A DNA stretch of 64,000 nt, from assembly GCF_014696315.1 (NCBI RefSeq), contig NZ_JACJPX010000041.1, forward strand, positions 1-64,000, in the 5' to 3' direction. A program made the position numbers and the translations under genes. The DNA is from Calothrix membranacea FACHB-236 (lineage in GTDB: Bacteria; Cyanobacteriota; Cyanobacteriia; Cyanobacteriales; Nostocaceae). Positions 1-9,817 of this stretch are shown piece after piece. Each line of letters begins with the position of its first letter. Position 1 is the first letter of the stretch. Under the pieces are notes generated by a model. That model was not told where the DNA came from and did no database searches. It saw only the letters and a list, made by a program, of their open reading frames with translations.

Positions 1-67
1 ATTTGCTTCGATGTGATCCAGTACGGAACTCATAATTCTGGTGTAAAAAAACATCTATTATATTCTT

Positions 68-733
68 TTAGCACATAACATTACTATTTCGGAGATGTCT
101 ATTAGCAAAATGTAATTTAGGTAAACCTAAAATTGCTGGAATTGTAGATTCAAACTCGATGTTATATGCCAAAGCATCATGATATTTACCGATAAATAAT
201 GGTGCAGATGCCATCATGTCAACTTGCTGAAATATTTTAAGTGCTATTTCATAATCTAAATAGTATTTTTCTGCCTCTTGATCACCCTGCACCACTACAA
301 TATCAAAAGCAGAGTATTCTATTTTTGGTGAGTAATAAACACCAGTTTGCACAGCCTGCACATGGCTGATAGCAGGGACATCAGGATGGGGATACTCACC
401 ACCAAATAATTCTCCATAAATATATATTTTTTGCAACTGAGTATCAGATTGCAAAATTCTAAAAATTTCCTGCGCTTGGGACATTAATTTAGGTTGTAAA
501 GATTGATAACCAAAAAAATCTTCCCCTGGCTGCAAGAACTCCTTTCTTTTGGCAAAGCGTACCTCAAAACCATCAGTACATATCCCAAAGTTCGCACCAT
601 GAATTTTCTCCGTTACCACCCAATCTGTTTTGTTAAACAGGCGATAGTCGGATTCTGTCAAACCCAATTTATTGAAGTTTTCGGGAATTTTCTCATAACT
701 GAGATAAGTCCAGTCTGTGATGTTGCTATCCAC
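68..733 (-). pseudogene. Rnl2/REL-type RNA ligase, C-terminally truncated
   Basis: This encodes the N-terminal part of a nucleotidyltransferase RNA ligase of the T4 Rnl2 / kinetoplastid editing-ligase type. The motif I signature EKIHGANF, with the adenylated lysine, lies about 40 residues from the proposed start, and a YGELFGGEY segment fits motif III or IIIa. The usual later motifs (an EGxVxK-type motif IV and a KxK motif V) are missing: the reading diverges after ILGLPKL and stops about 16 residues later. Family members I know of are clearly longer (over 300 residues), so this is probably a decayed or truncated gene. The open frame extends up to 859, but that part overlaps a dispersed repeat at 806-881 and looks unlike the family, so I chose the GTG at 733. 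No clear Shine-Dalgarno sequence is seen. Confidence 0.65.
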
Positions 734-805
734 TGTATTAATAAATAGTAAAACTACGCTTATAATTTGTAATATAATTGTAGTACAAAAGTAGCACAAC
801 AAGCA

Positions 806-881
806 GGTAGGGGCACAGCGGTGCTGTGCCCTCATGGATAATTCATGTTGCGCCAACATTATTTAAATTGGTCTGAAATGC
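806..881. repeat. dispersed palindromic repeat, family 1, copy A
   Basis: It contains a GGGGCACAGC/GCTGTGCCC inverted core followed by CCAACATTATTTAAATTGG. Related copies lie at 7892-7990 (inverted), 26261-26340 and 35221-35352. The copy sits at the 5' edge of the RNA ligase frame. Confidence 0.6.
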
Positions 882-951
882 TGGAATTATGCAGGCTATC
901 AAGATAAATCAGAAATACAATGATACCCTTTGGGGTATCAAATACTGCAAT

Positions 952-2010
952 TTAAACAGCGGCTTTTTTCACACAGCGCGTATCTTTTCCGCCTTCTTTG
1001 CAAGCTTCAAAGATAATTTTTTGAGCCACAATATTTTGCTTTGCACTCAAAGCTTTTTGCTGAACTGCTGACGGTACTGCTCCAAATTTTCCTAAAAATA
1101 ATATATCTGCTCTTTCTAGACCAATTGTATATATTTGTCCTTTTAATTGTTTTTGTTGTGCTAATTCTGCTATATAAGCTATTGCTAAATCTAAGCGTTT
1201 GACGGCGCTAGTTAAAACGGCTTTTGGTGCAACATCTAATTGATCATTTGTATTCCCAAAAGCGTATATTCCTTTTTCACTAGCTGTTTGTAACACTGCG
1301 GCTGAGGCATTATCTAACCATTGATATATCACATCAGTACCGGAAGAAATTAAAGCTAAAGTCGCTTCTTTCGCTTTAGCAACATCATTCCAATCGCCTG
1401 TAAAAGTAGAAGTAATTTGGATATTTGGTTTCACGGATTTTGCACCTAATTCAAATCCCCTCAGTTCGCCTTCGGTAGCGGGAAACTTTTCGCCGGCGAT
1501 GTAAGCTAATTTATTAGATTTAGTTACCGAAGCGCCAATAATGCCACATAAATAGCTAGCTTGCAGATGATCTATTCGCAAAGAAGCAATGTTATCTCCC
1601 TTGAGATTACCATTCACACCCACAAAAAACGTCTTGGGAAATTGTGAGGCGACTTGTTCTATTGCAGCATCAAATTGTCCGCCGTGGGCAAAAATGAGAT
1701 TGTAGCCTTTACGGGCAAAATCAGTTAGGACTTCTGTTTGATCAGCTTGTGCTACTTTTTCTACATAAGCTGTTTCTGCACTCAGTTTTTGTTTTGCGAG
1801 GTTAACTCCCTCATAGCCAGATTGATTCCAAGCTTTATCGGTAATAATTCCTGGGAGTGCGATCGCTATTTTAAAACCTTCTGTACCGCCTGTAGTCGCA
1901 ATTGTGGGTGTGGTAGTTTGGTTATTACTACAAGCTTTGAGAAAGAAGCTAGTAGTCAGCGCTGCTGAACCAAAAAAGATAAATTCACGCCGACTAAAAT
2001 TTGTTGTCAT
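952..2010 (-). CDS. BMP-family ABC transporter substrate-binding lipoprotein
   Basis: This is a periplasmic binding protein of the BMP (basic membrane protein / PnrA-like) family, whose known members bind purine nucleosides or related ligands. The N-terminus combines a twin-arginine-like SRREF stretch, a hydrophobic segment and a lipobox-like LKAC, so it is probably an exported lipoprotein. The mature part has the typical type 1 periplasmic-binding-protein pattern (KIAIALPGIITDKAWNQSGYEG near its start, and YQWLDNASAAVLQTA late). I chose the ATG at 2010, which begins MTTNFSRREF; the frame is open 12 codons further, but those precede the signal peptide. The matching ATPase is probably the gene at 11222, nine kilobases away. 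No permease gene of this system is in view. The ligand cannot be told from sequence. Confidence 0.88.
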   Translation of the reverse strand: MTTNFSRREFIFFGSAALTTSFFLKACSNNQTTTPTIATTGGTEGFKIAIALPGIITDKAWNQSGYEGVNLAKQKLSAETAYVEKVAQADQTEVLTDFARKGYNLIFAHGGQFDAAIEQVASQFPKTFFVGVNGNLKGDNIASLRIDHLQASYLCGIIGASVTKSNKLAYIAGEKFPATEGELRGFELGAKSVKPNIQITSTFTGDWNDVAKAKEATLALISSGTDVIYQWLDNASAAVLQTASEKGIYAFGNTNDQLDVAPKAVLTSAVKRLDLAIAYIAELAQQKQLKGQIYTIGLERADILFLGKFGAVPSAVQQKALSAKQNIVAQKIIFEACKEGGKDTRCVKKAAV

Positions 2011-2020
2011 ATACGGTATT

Positions 2021-2100
2021 GAAAATGGGTATAGGGCATGGTGCATGGGTCATGGGGCATGGGAAAGATAGATTTTCATGTTTTGTTGTGGCATTTTCCC
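2021..2100. repeat. dispersed repeat, family 3 (GAAAGAyAGATTTTCAT), copy 1
   Basis: A GGGCATGG heptamer-type array is followed by GGGAAAGATAGATTTTCAT. The same order recurs at 42421-42530 and 43090-43165. Confidence 0.5.
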
Positions 2101-2373
2101 ATGAGGGGCGGTATTGAGAATAGGGGCTAAATTTGAATTTTGATTTATATTTTTGTTTTCAATACTTTATCTTAAGTTTTGTTGGATGCTCAAGTACTCT
2201 GACAACAGAGCATAAATAAAGCTACCATTTTTAATCCATCAAAACCTATCTCATCTACCTCTGCCTTTCATACTTGAGCCTTTATACTTCATCTTTGTTG
2301 TTAGCGAACATCTAGATAATGGGAATACTTATTGGAGAAAGTAATACCAGCTTGTGCTACAAGGTAGGTTGAG
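2101..2373. other. intergenic region upstream of the giant kinase
   Basis: Together with the preceding repeat this is the 0.33-kb divergent gap between the BMP lipoprotein and the kinase. It should carry both promoters, but I see no well-formed operator, terminator or RNA structure in it. Confidence 0.4.
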
Positions 2374-5300
2374 ATGACTAATGAAAATTACACCCCGATT
2401 ATTCCTGGATATCAAATTGTTTCTCAACTGTATGCAGGTGCTAGAACGAATGTATATCGAGCTATTCGGGAATCAGATTCACTTTCAGTCATCATTAAAA
2501 TGTTGGCCGCTGAATATCCCAGTTTCCACGAATTATTGCAATTTCGTAACCAATATACAATTAGCAAATACCTCAACATTCCTGGTATTATTCAGCCACT
2601 ATCACTAGATACATATGGCAATGGTTATATTCTAGTGATGTCATATACAGGAGATATTTCTTTACAAGAATACATTAAAAATACTAATCTTTGTTTATTA
2701 GAATTTTTGCATATTGCAATTCAATTAATTACTATTCTTCACGAACTCCATCACAACCGTATCATTCATAAAGATATTAAGCCAGCAAATATTCTGATTA
2801 ATCCCCAGACAAAACAAGTTCAACTGATTGATTTTAGTATCGCCTCTCTTTTACCGAAAGAAAGCCCAGAAATTAAAAACCCCAATGTTTTAGAAGGGAC
2901 ACTTGCTTATATTGCACCCGAACAAACCGGGAGGATGAACCGAGGTATAGATTACCGTAGTGATTATTATGCGCTGGGTGTGACATTTTATGAATTATTG
3001 AGTGGGGAATTACCATTTGTTTGTGATGAGCCGATGGAGTTAGTGCATTGTCATTTGGCGAAAATTCCTAAGAGATTAGAGAACAGTCAAGAGATACCAA
3101 AAGTAATTTCTGATATTGTGATGAAATTGCTGGCAAAAAATGCTGAGGATAGATATCAAAGTGCTTTGGGATTAAAGCATGATTTAGAAAATTGTTTATA
3201 TCAATTAAAAAATCATGGTATTATTACAGATTTTGAAATTGGCAAACGGGATGTGTGCGATCGCTTCCTAATTCCAGAGAAATTATATGGGCGTGAAGCA
3301 GAAGTTAGCACTTTGCTGCAAGCCTTTGAGCGCATCGCCAATGGTAATTCAGAAATGATGCTGGTGGCGGGATTTTCGGGGATTGGCAAAACAGCCGTTG
3401 TGAATGAAGTTCATAAGCCGATTACCCGACAACAAGGCTATTTTATTAAAGGCAAATTTGATCAATTCAATCGTAATATTCCCTTTTCTGCTTTTGTGCA
3501 AGTCTTTCGCGATTTGATGGGGCAATTACTGGCGGAATCTGATACTCAATTGCAAATTTGGAAAACTAAAATTCTGGCAGCCCTGGGAGATAATGCCCAA
3601 GTAATTATTGAGGTAATTCCGGAATTAGAACGGATTATTGGCGTACAACCACCTGCACCAGAATTATCAGGTATATCTGCCCAAAATCGGTTTAACTTAT
3701 TGTTTGAAAAATTCATTCAAGTTTTTACCACCCCAGAACATCCTTTAGTAATATTCTTGGATGATTTGCAATGGGCGGATTCTGCATCGCTAAAGTTGAT
3801 GGAATTACTGATGGGTGAATCATCCACAGGGCATTTATTATTAATTGGTGCTTACCGAGATAATGAAGTGTTTGCGGCGCATCCTTTGATGTTGACTTTA
3901 GATGCGATCGCCAAAGCCCAAGCTAAGGTAAATACTATTACCTTAAAGCCCTTATCACAGCCAAGTTTGAATCAGTTAGTAGCTGATACTTTGCATTGTG
4001 CCGCGATATTGGCGCAACCATTAACGGAATTGATCTATCAAAAAACTCAAGGGAATCCTTTTTTTGCTACCCAATTTTTGAAAGGATTACATCAAGATGG
4101 ATTAATTACATTTGATTCCCAAACTAGATATTGGCAATGTGATATTACTCAGGTAAGCGCTGCGGCATTAACAGATGATGTAGTCCAGTTTATGGCGCAG
4201 CAATTGCAAAAACTGCCAGTTGAGACACAAGAAGTATTAAAACTAGCGGCTTGTATTGGTAATCAGTTTGATTTGGGGACATTAGCAATTGTCTGCGAAC
4301 AATCAGAAACTACAGCCGCTACTGCCTTATGGAAGGCTTTACAGTTAGGGTTAATTTTGCCCCAAAGCGAAGTTTATAAATTTTATTTGAGTGGCGATCG
4401 CGCAGATGTAGATACTACAAATAATGAAAAAGCCACCTATAAATTTTTACATGATCGCGTTCAACAAGCGGCTTATTCGCTAATTCCTACTAACCAAAAA
4501 CAAACTACTCATCTCACAATTGGACAACTGTTACTTAAACATACTTCTACAACAGAAATTAATGAAAAAATCTTTGATATAGTTAATCAATTTAAATTAG
4601 GTATTGATTTAATTACTGATTGCCAAGAGCAAAGAAAATTAGCTGAATTGGCGTTAATTGCTGGGCGCAGAGCTAAACACGCCACAGCTTATGCTGCCGC
4701 AGTAGATTATTACTGCACAGCGAGAACATTGTTAGCAAATCATAATTGGCAAGAATTTTATGAATTAATGCTAGCAGTATATACAGAAGCAGTGGAAGCA
4801 GCTTATCTCAATACTGATTTTGAGCAGATGGAACAATTAGCAGAAATTGTTCTTAAATACATCACCAATATTTTAGATAGCATACCTATTTATGAAACCA
4901 AAATTTTAGCTTGTGTTGCCAAGAATCAACTGCGGTTAGGATTAGATATAGCTTTGGTTGTGCTTCATGATTTGAGTATAGATATTCCTGCCTACCCCAC
5001 ACCAGAAGATATCAGTAAATCCCTAGGGGAAACTCATCAGATATTAGCAGGAAAAGAACCATTAGAATTAATCGATTTACCTTTAATGACAGATGCGCGC
5101 GCCAAAGCAGCAATTCGCATTTTGTCGAGTATGTTTGGTTCTGCTTATAATGGTTGTCCCGAAATGTTACCCCTAATTATCGGTAAGCAGGTTAACTTAT
5201 CAATTGAATATGGCAATAGCAGCTTATCTGCTTTTGCTTATGCCAGTTATGGTTTAATTCTTTGTGCTTTTGTTGGTGATGTAAAAACAAGCTATCAATT

Positions 5301-7821
5301 TGGGCAACTGGCGTTAAATTTAATGGAAAAATTCTCTGCGGAAGAACTACACGCCAAAATTGCCGCCGTCTTCAATAATTGCATCAGACATTGGCAAGAT
5401 CCTCTTCAAAAAACCCTAGAATCTTTACTCGCAGGTTATCAAAGCGGATTGACAACAGGGGATTTAGAATGGGCGGTTTGGTGTATATTTGGCTATAGTT
5501 TCCATTCTTACTGTGTTGGTAAAGAATTAACAGAATTAGAAGCAGAATTAGCCACCTATGGGATAGCGATCGCAGAACTCAAACAAACCACAGCCTTGAA
5601 TTATCACAAAGCTTATCACCAAGCGGTTTTAAATTTACTAGGTTGTAGTGAAGTTCCTTATCGTTTGGTGGGTAATGTCTACAACGAAGATGTAATGTTA
5701 CCGCAACACCAAGAAGTTAACGATCGCCCGGCTGTTTATCACGTACAAATTAACAAAGTAATTCTCTGCTATTTGTTTGGCGAATACGAACAAGCGATTG
5801 CCCAAGCCACTCTTGCCGAACAATATTTAGATGGTGTACCAGGATTATATGTCAGCGTTTTGCTGCCTTTTTATGATGCTTTAGCGCAGTTAGCAATCTT
5901 AAAATCTGTGACTCTTGATGAATCATCTTATAGTTGGCAGCGCGTTCAAAATCATCAAGCCAAACTTAAGCAATATGCAAATTATGCCCCTAATAATCAT
6001 TTGCATAAATTGCACTTAGTTGAAGCTGAATGCTGTCGCGTGTCGGGTAATTTTTACACAGCAATGGAACTCTATGATTGCGCCATTACGGGAGCAAAAG
6101 AAAACGGCTACCTGCAAGAAGAAGCTTTAGCTAATGAACTTGCTGCTAAATTTTACCTTGATTGGGGTAAAGAAAAAGTAGCTGCTGGTTATATGCAGTC
6201 AGCTTATTATTGCTATTCCCGTTGGGGTGCAAAAGCTAAAACCGATGATTTAGCAAATCGCTACCCCGATTTACTGCGTCCAATTTTACAGCCAGCTAGC
6301 CAAAGCTGGAATCCTATAGAAACCCTGGCAACTCTTGCTACTTCCCGTAACTCAGTTCATGCTTCTACAGGCACCCAGGCTGCTAGTACGAGTCTCAACA
6401 TAGCTCTAGATTTTGCTGCTGTGCTTAAAGCTTCTCAAAGTCTTTCGAGTACAATTCATTTTGACGAACTACTGCGCCAACTAACTCAAATTATTCTGCA
6501 AAACTCTGGTGGCGATCGCTGTGCTTTAATCTTACCCAATAGTGATGGTAATTGGTATCTACAAGCTATTGCAACACCAGAAACTACAGAACTTTGCTCG
6601 CAACCGCTAGAGGGAAACCGTAATATACCAGTCAAGCTAATTCAATATGTCAAAAATACCCAAGAAGTTGTAGTAATTGAGCAGCAGAAAACAGATTTAC
6701 CTGTCATTGATGAATATTTAACTCAACAGCAACCTCAAAATATCTTGTGCTTGCCAATTCTCCATCAAGGAAATTTGATTGGAATTTTATATTTGCACAA
6801 TTGTGCTACCAGTGGTGTATTTACGAGCGATCGCATTCTGATTTTAGATTTTCTTTGCACCCAAGCTGCCATTTCCTTAGAAAATGCTCGACTGTATCAA
6901 CAAATCGCCAATTATTCTCAAAACCTGGAAACAGAAGTAGAGCAAAAAACCCAGGCACTGAATCAAAAAGCCCAAGATTTAGAAGATACATTACAACATT
7001 TACAAAAAACCCATGCTCAATTGATTCATTCCGAAAAAATGTCATCTTTGGGGCAATTAGTAGCAGGAATTGCTCACGAAATTAACAATCCTATCAGTTT
7101 TATTAAGTGCAATATCGACCATTTAGAAACTTATTTGGCTGATTTGATGAGTTTAATCACACTTTATCAGCAAGAATATACTCAACCTTCTGCGAAAATT
7201 CAAGCTAAACACGATGAAATAGATATTGATTTTATTTATAAAGATGTAATTGATATTCTACAATCAATGGAATCAGGCAGCGATCGCATCAGTCAGATTG
7301 TCTTAAGTTTACGTAACTTTTCTCGCTTAGATGAATCACCAATTAAAGCCGTGGATTTACATAGTGGCATAGAAAGTACAATATTAATTTTGCAAAATCG
7401 CCTGCAAGCTTATAAACACCAACCTGAGATCCAACTCATTAAAGAATATAGTAATCTTCCCCCCGTCACCTGCTATCCCGGACAGTTGAATCAAGTATTT
7501 TTGCATATACTCAACAATGCCATTGATGCGGTTCGCGAAGCAGGAAAAAATATTGAACAGCCGCAAATTCGGATTCGTACAGAAGTAGTTGAAAATGAGC
7601 AAATCAAAATTGCGATCGCCAATACCAGCAGCTTTATTCCTTTGCATATCCAACAACGGATATTTGAACCTTTTTTCACTACTAAACCTATAGGTAGGGG
7701 TACAGGTTTAGGATTATTTGTTAGCTATTCCATTATCAAAAAACATGGTGGTAATATCACCGTCAATTCTCTACCTCAACAAGAAACAGAATTTGTAATT
7801 TCCATTCCGATAGCACCTTAG
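2374..7821 (+). CDS. giant Ser/Thr kinase – AAA ATPase – GAF – histidine kinase
   Basis: This is a cyanobacterial-type multidomain signalling kinase. Residues about 12-275 form a Hanks-type kinase: K42 in VIIKM, HKDIKPAN at 132-139, DFS at 153-155 in place of DFG, then APEQTGRMN. An AAA/predictive-ATPase module follows, with Walker A GFSGIGKT at 333-340 and Walker B FLDDLQWAD near 461. A long helical, TPR-like middle (about 600-1320) leads to a GAF domain (about 1340-1507), a coiled coil (about 1510-1555), a HisKA domain with HEINNP (H1568), and a HATPase domain with the N box near 1714 and GRGTGLGLF near 1775. The protein has no membrane segment and should be cytoplasmic. Architecturally similar kinases in Anabaena are linked to heterocyst and stress responses, but the input here is unknown. 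No separate response regulator is adjacent. Confidence 0.93.
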   Translation: MTNENYTPIIPGYQIVSQLYAGARTNVYRAIRESDSLSVIIKMLAAEYPSFHELLQFRNQYTISKYLNIPGIIQPLSLDTYGNGYILVMSYTGDISLQEYIKNTNLCLLEFLHIAIQLITILHELHHNRIIHKDIKPANILINPQTKQVQLIDFSIASLLPKESPEIKNPNVLEGTLAYIAPEQTGRMNRGIDYRSDYYALGVTFYELLSGELPFVCDEPMELVHCHLAKIPKRLENSQEIPKVISDIVMKLLAKNAEDRYQSALGLKHDLENCLYQLKNHGIITDFEIGKRDVCDRFLIPEKLYGREAEVSTLLQAFERIANGNSEMMLVAGFSGIGKTAVVNEVHKPITRQQGYFIKGKFDQFNRNIPFSAFVQVFRDLMGQLLAESDTQLQIWKTKILAALGDNAQVIIEVIPELERIIGVQPPAPELSGISAQNRFNLLFEKFIQVFTTPEHPLVIFLDDLQWADSASLKLMELLMGESSTGHLLLIGAYRDNEVFAAHPLMLTLDAIAKAQAKVNTITLKPLSQPSLNQLVADTLHCAAILAQPLTELIYQKTQGNPFFATQFLKGLHQDGLITFDSQTRYWQCDITQVSAAALTDDVVQFMAQQLQKLPVETQEVLKLAACIGNQFDLGTLAIVCEQSETTAATALWKALQLGLILPQSEVYKFYLSGDRADVDTTNNEKATYKFLHDRVQQAAYSLIPTNQKQTTHLTIGQLLLKHTSTTEINEKIFDIVNQFKLGIDLITDCQEQRKLAELALIAGRRAKHATAYAAAVDYYCTARTLLANHNWQEFYELMLAVYTEAVEAAYLNTDFEQMEQLAEIVLKYITNILDSIPIYETKILACVAKNQLRLGLDIALVVLHDLSIDIPAYPTPEDISKSLGETHQILAGKEPLELIDLPLMTDARAKAAIRILSSMFGSAYNGCPEMLPLIIGKQVNLSIEYGNSSLSAFAYASYGLILCAFVGDVKTSYQFGQLALNLMEKFSAEELHAKIAAVFNNCIRHWQDPLQKTLESLLAGYQSGLTTGDLEWAVWCIFGYSFHSYCVGKELTELEAELATYGIAIAELKQTTALNYHKAYHQAVLNLLGCSEVPYRLVGNVYNEDVMLPQHQEVNDRPAVYHVQINKVILCYLFGEYEQAIAQATLAEQYLDGVPGLYVSVLLPFYDALAQLAILKSVTLDESSYSWQRVQNHQAKLKQYANYAPNNHLHKLHLVEAECCRVSGNFYTAMELYDCAITGAKENGYLQEEALANELAAKFYLDWGKEKVAAGYMQSAYYCYSRWGAKAKTDDLANRYPDLLRPILQPASQSWNPIETLATLATSRNSVHASTGTQAASTSLNIALDFAAVLKASQSLSSTIHFDELLRQLTQIILQNSGGDRCALILPNSDGNWYLQAIATPETTELCSQPLEGNRNIPVKLIQYVKNTQEVVVIEQQKTDLPVIDEYLTQQQPQNILCLPILHQGNLIGILYLHNCATSGVFTSDRILILDFLCTQAAISLENARLYQQIANYSQNLETEVEQKTQALNQKAQDLEDTLQHLQKTHAQLIHSEKMSSLGQLVAGIAHEINNPISFIKCNIDHLETYLADLMSLITLYQQEYTQPSAKIQAKHDEIDIDFIYKDVIDILQSMESGSDRISQIVLSLRNFSRLDESPIKAVDLHSGIESTILILQNRLQAYKHQPEIQLIKEYSNLPPVTCYPGQLNQVFLHILNNAIDAVREAGKNIEQPQIRIRTEVVENEQIKIAIANTSSFIPLHIQQRIFEPFFTTKPIGRGTGLGLFVSYSIIKKHGGNITVNSLPQQETEFVISIPIAP

Positions 7822-7841
7822 TTTTACCTTTAATATTTCAT

Positions 7842-7872
7842 GTAGGATGCGTTAGCGATAGCGTAACGCATC
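7842..7872. repeat. palindromic repeat, family 2 (GATGCGTTA…TAACGCATC)
   Basis: A perfect 9-bp stem, GATGCGTTA/TAACGCATC, surrounds GCGATAGCG. It lies 20 bp after the kinase stop codon and may work as a 3'-end hairpin, but no T-tract follows. A near-identical unit lies at 9818-9848 and a variant at 35101-35130. Confidence 0.6.
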
Positions 7873-7891
7873 AGCGTCAAATTGATAAATA

Positions 7892-7990
7892 ATACCAATT
7901 CAAATAATGTTTACGACACATCAATATATTCTAGAGGGCAAGGCAATGCCTTGCCCCTACAATCTGTCGCGTTCTTTTTTCATAATGGTC
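7892..7990. repeat. dispersed palindromic repeat, family 1, copy B (inverted)
   Basis: In reverse complement it reads AAAAAAGAACGCGACAGAT, then AGGGGCAAGGCATTGCC, then an AACATTATTTGAATTGGTAT end. This matches copy D at 35221-35352 and, in part, copies A and C. Confidence 0.65.
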
Positions 7991-8080
7991 TAACCTCTTA
8001 TTCTCACTGTGGGCTGAAGACAAAATTACATTAATCCTCAAAACTGAAGACAAGTGAGTAATTGAGATTAGGTAACTCAA

Positions 8081-8524
8081 ATGTACAAAAATAAAGAACT
8101 TTGGCGCGTTATCCTAGCAGTAGCAATCATTATCGTAGGAGTGACACACTTTTTAGTGCCACAACCATACGTTAAAATTATGCCTCCGCAACTGCCATAT
8201 CCTTTAGAATTAGTTTATCTCAGTGGCTTTTATGAAATTTTAGGTGGGATAGGTTTATTGGTTCCGCCTGTGAGTCAAGCCGCAGCTTGGGGATTAATTT
8301 TATTATTTATTGCGGTTTTCCCTGCGAATATCAATATGGCAGTTAATCATATTAAGATTGAAACCATACCATATTCAGATTCGCCTTGGTTACAAGCAAT
8401 CCGGCTTCCTTTCCAAGCAGTTTTTATTGCTTGGGCTTGGTGGTATACCAAACCTTCAGATAAAGAAAAACAAGCGTCAATAATTCCTAAGTCACTTATT
8501 CCCAAAGAACTTGAATGGGAATAA
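8081..8524 (+). CDS. DoxX-like small membrane protein
   Basis: This is a 147-residue protein with four predicted membrane helices (about 9-27, 44-62, 66-84 and 103-121) and a short, charged, Lys/Ser-rich cytoplasmic tail. The pattern fits the DoxX/DoxD-like superfamily (an early VTHFLVP, then LSGFYEILGGIGLLVP). These proteins sit in the inner membrane; a few take part in quinone-linked or thiol redox chemistry, but most have no known role. The gene ends 30 bp before the AllA-like gene, so the two may be co-transcribed. Upstream are two direct CTGAAGACAA boxes 30 bp apart. Confidence 0.75.
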   Translation: MYKNKELWRVILAVAIIIVGVTHFLVPQPYVKIMPPQLPYPLELVYLSGFYEILGGIGLLVPPVSQAAAWGLILLFIAVFPANINMAVNHIKIETIPYSDSPWLQAIRLPFQAVFIAWAWWYTKPSDKEKQASIIPKSLIPKELEWE

Positions 8525-8554
8525 TTTAAATTTTAAATCTTGATAGGTTTTTAT

Positions 8555-9049
8555 ATGAGTACATCACAGACAGTCCAACAATTACAAGCTCAATTGGTAA
8601 CACCAGAAAATTTTCGGCGTTATGGACAGGTGATTTTTGCAAGTGCAGATGGTAAAGCTTTTGATACAGAAGATGCACAATTAAATCTGCAAAATGGCAC
8701 TCCCCGCTTTTATATTATGCGCTTGCATCGTAAAGGGCACAGGTTTCATAAAATTACCCGTCATGTGCAATGTACTCAATGTTTAGGTTCCTTGGAAGGT
8801 AAGGATTGGTTAATTGCGGTTTGTCCTCCTAAGAATCATGTAAATGAACCAGCTTTAGAAGAAATAGCCGCTTTTCGCATTCCAGGGAATTGTTTTATTA
8901 AATTAGAGGTAGGAACTTGGCACGCGGGGCCATATTTTGACCATGATTTTGTGGATTTTTATAATTTAGAATTGAGTGATACCAATGTAGTGGATCATTT
9001 CACTCATGATTTTATCAAGAGTCATCAATTAGAGTTTGAAATGGTATAA
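8555..9049 (+). CDS. ureidoglycolate lyase (AllA)-like protein
   Basis: This is a 164-residue cupin-fold protein like ureidoglycolate lyase (AllA family), which in purine catabolism splits ureidoglycolate into glyoxylate and urea. Supporting features are a LVTPENFRRYGQVI start, a central HRFHKITRHVQCTQCLGSLEG stretch and a GTWHAGPYF motif with a probable metal-binding histidine. I chose the ATG at 8555, with a weak GATAGG 8 bp upstream, over the TTG at 8540. No other allantoin-pathway gene is adjacent, so the real substrate may differ; many cyanobacterial AllA-like proteins are annotated only by family. The start lies 30 bp after the DoxX-like gene, suggesting a two-gene unit. Confidence 0.75.
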   Translation: MSTSQTVQQLQAQLVTPENFRRYGQVIFASADGKAFDTEDAQLNLQNGTPRFYIMRLHRKGHRFHKITRHVQCTQCLGSLEGKDWLIAVCPPKNHVNEPALEEIAAFRIPGNCFIKLEVGTWHAGPYFDHDFVDFYNLELSDTNVVDHFTHDFIKSHQLEFEMV

Positions 9050-9192
9050 GATGGCAGAGAAAATAAGCATAAAAGCTGTTTAATTACAGTCCGGTGCAAC
9101 TTTATGAGTTACAGATTATTGTAAAGGCGTAACATTGTTGTGTTACCACCTGTATACTTCATCTACTTGGCACACTGTAATTATTGCTAACT

Positions 9193-9804
9193 ATGACTAG
9201 TGACTTTATAAGTAACAAAAAGCAAATTTTTGACATTTGGGCACCCAGCTACGACTGGCTTTTACCGTCTGTATTCTATCAAACTATTCACAAACGGTTA
9301 CTAGAATTTGTCGATTTACCATCTCATTCAAATGTCTTAGATTTAGGTTGTGGTACTGGACGACTTTTAGAACGCCTTGCTGCGAAGTTTCCCGATTTGC
9401 GCGGAACTGGATTAGATTTATCTAGTGAGATGGTGCGCGTAGCCAGACGAAATAATCACCATCGTCCAAGGTTAATTTATGTTGAAGGTAAAGCTGAGTC
9501 TCTTCCCTTTGCTGAAGGACAATTTAATGCAGTTTTCAACACGATAAGTTTTTTACACTATTTAGAACCACAACAAATTTTGAGCGAAGTGGCGCGAGTG
9601 CTTTCACCAGGCGGACGCTTTTATTTAGTTGACACAACATTAAAAAGTAAAGCTGAAGTGCAAGTAACACTAGGTTCTCTGGGGAAAGTGAGATTTTATA
9701 GTCCTCAGCAACGGGAAGTTATGGGCGCTGCTGTTGGTTTAGATTGTGTTGGACACTATTATTTATTAGGGCCTGTTTTATTGACGGTTTTTGCTAAGAA
9801 ATAA
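9193..9804 (+). CDS. class I SAM-dependent methyltransferase
   Basis: This 203-residue protein is a Rossmann-fold methyltransferase of the UbiE/Methyltransf_11 type. The SAM-binding motif I is VLDLGCGTGRLLERLA (about 47-62), followed by the acidic GLDLSSEMV (motif II) and the post-motif VLSPGGRFYLVDTT. The substrate is not evident. I chose the ATG at 9193; the frame is open three codons further to a TTG. It stands alone, 140 bp after the AllA-like gene and convergent with the GNAT gene. A GATGCGTTA palindrome lies 13 bp after its stop codon. Confidence 0.85.
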   Translation: MTSDFISNKKQIFDIWAPSYDWLLPSVFYQTIHKRLLEFVDLPSHSNVLDLGCGTGRLLERLAAKFPDLRGTGLDLSSEMVRVARRNNHHRPRLIYVEGKAESLPFAEGQFNAVFNTISFLHYLEPQQILSEVARVLSPGGRFYLVDTTLKSKAEVQVTLGSLGKVRFYSPQQREVMGAAVGLDCVGHYYLLGPVLLTVFAKK

Positions 9805-9817
9805 TAGCTTTAGTGCT

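Noticed and set aside
734-859. N-terminal extension of the RNA ligase frame
   Set aside because: It overlaps a dispersed repeat and codes for a Cys-rich hydrophobic stretch unlike the family.
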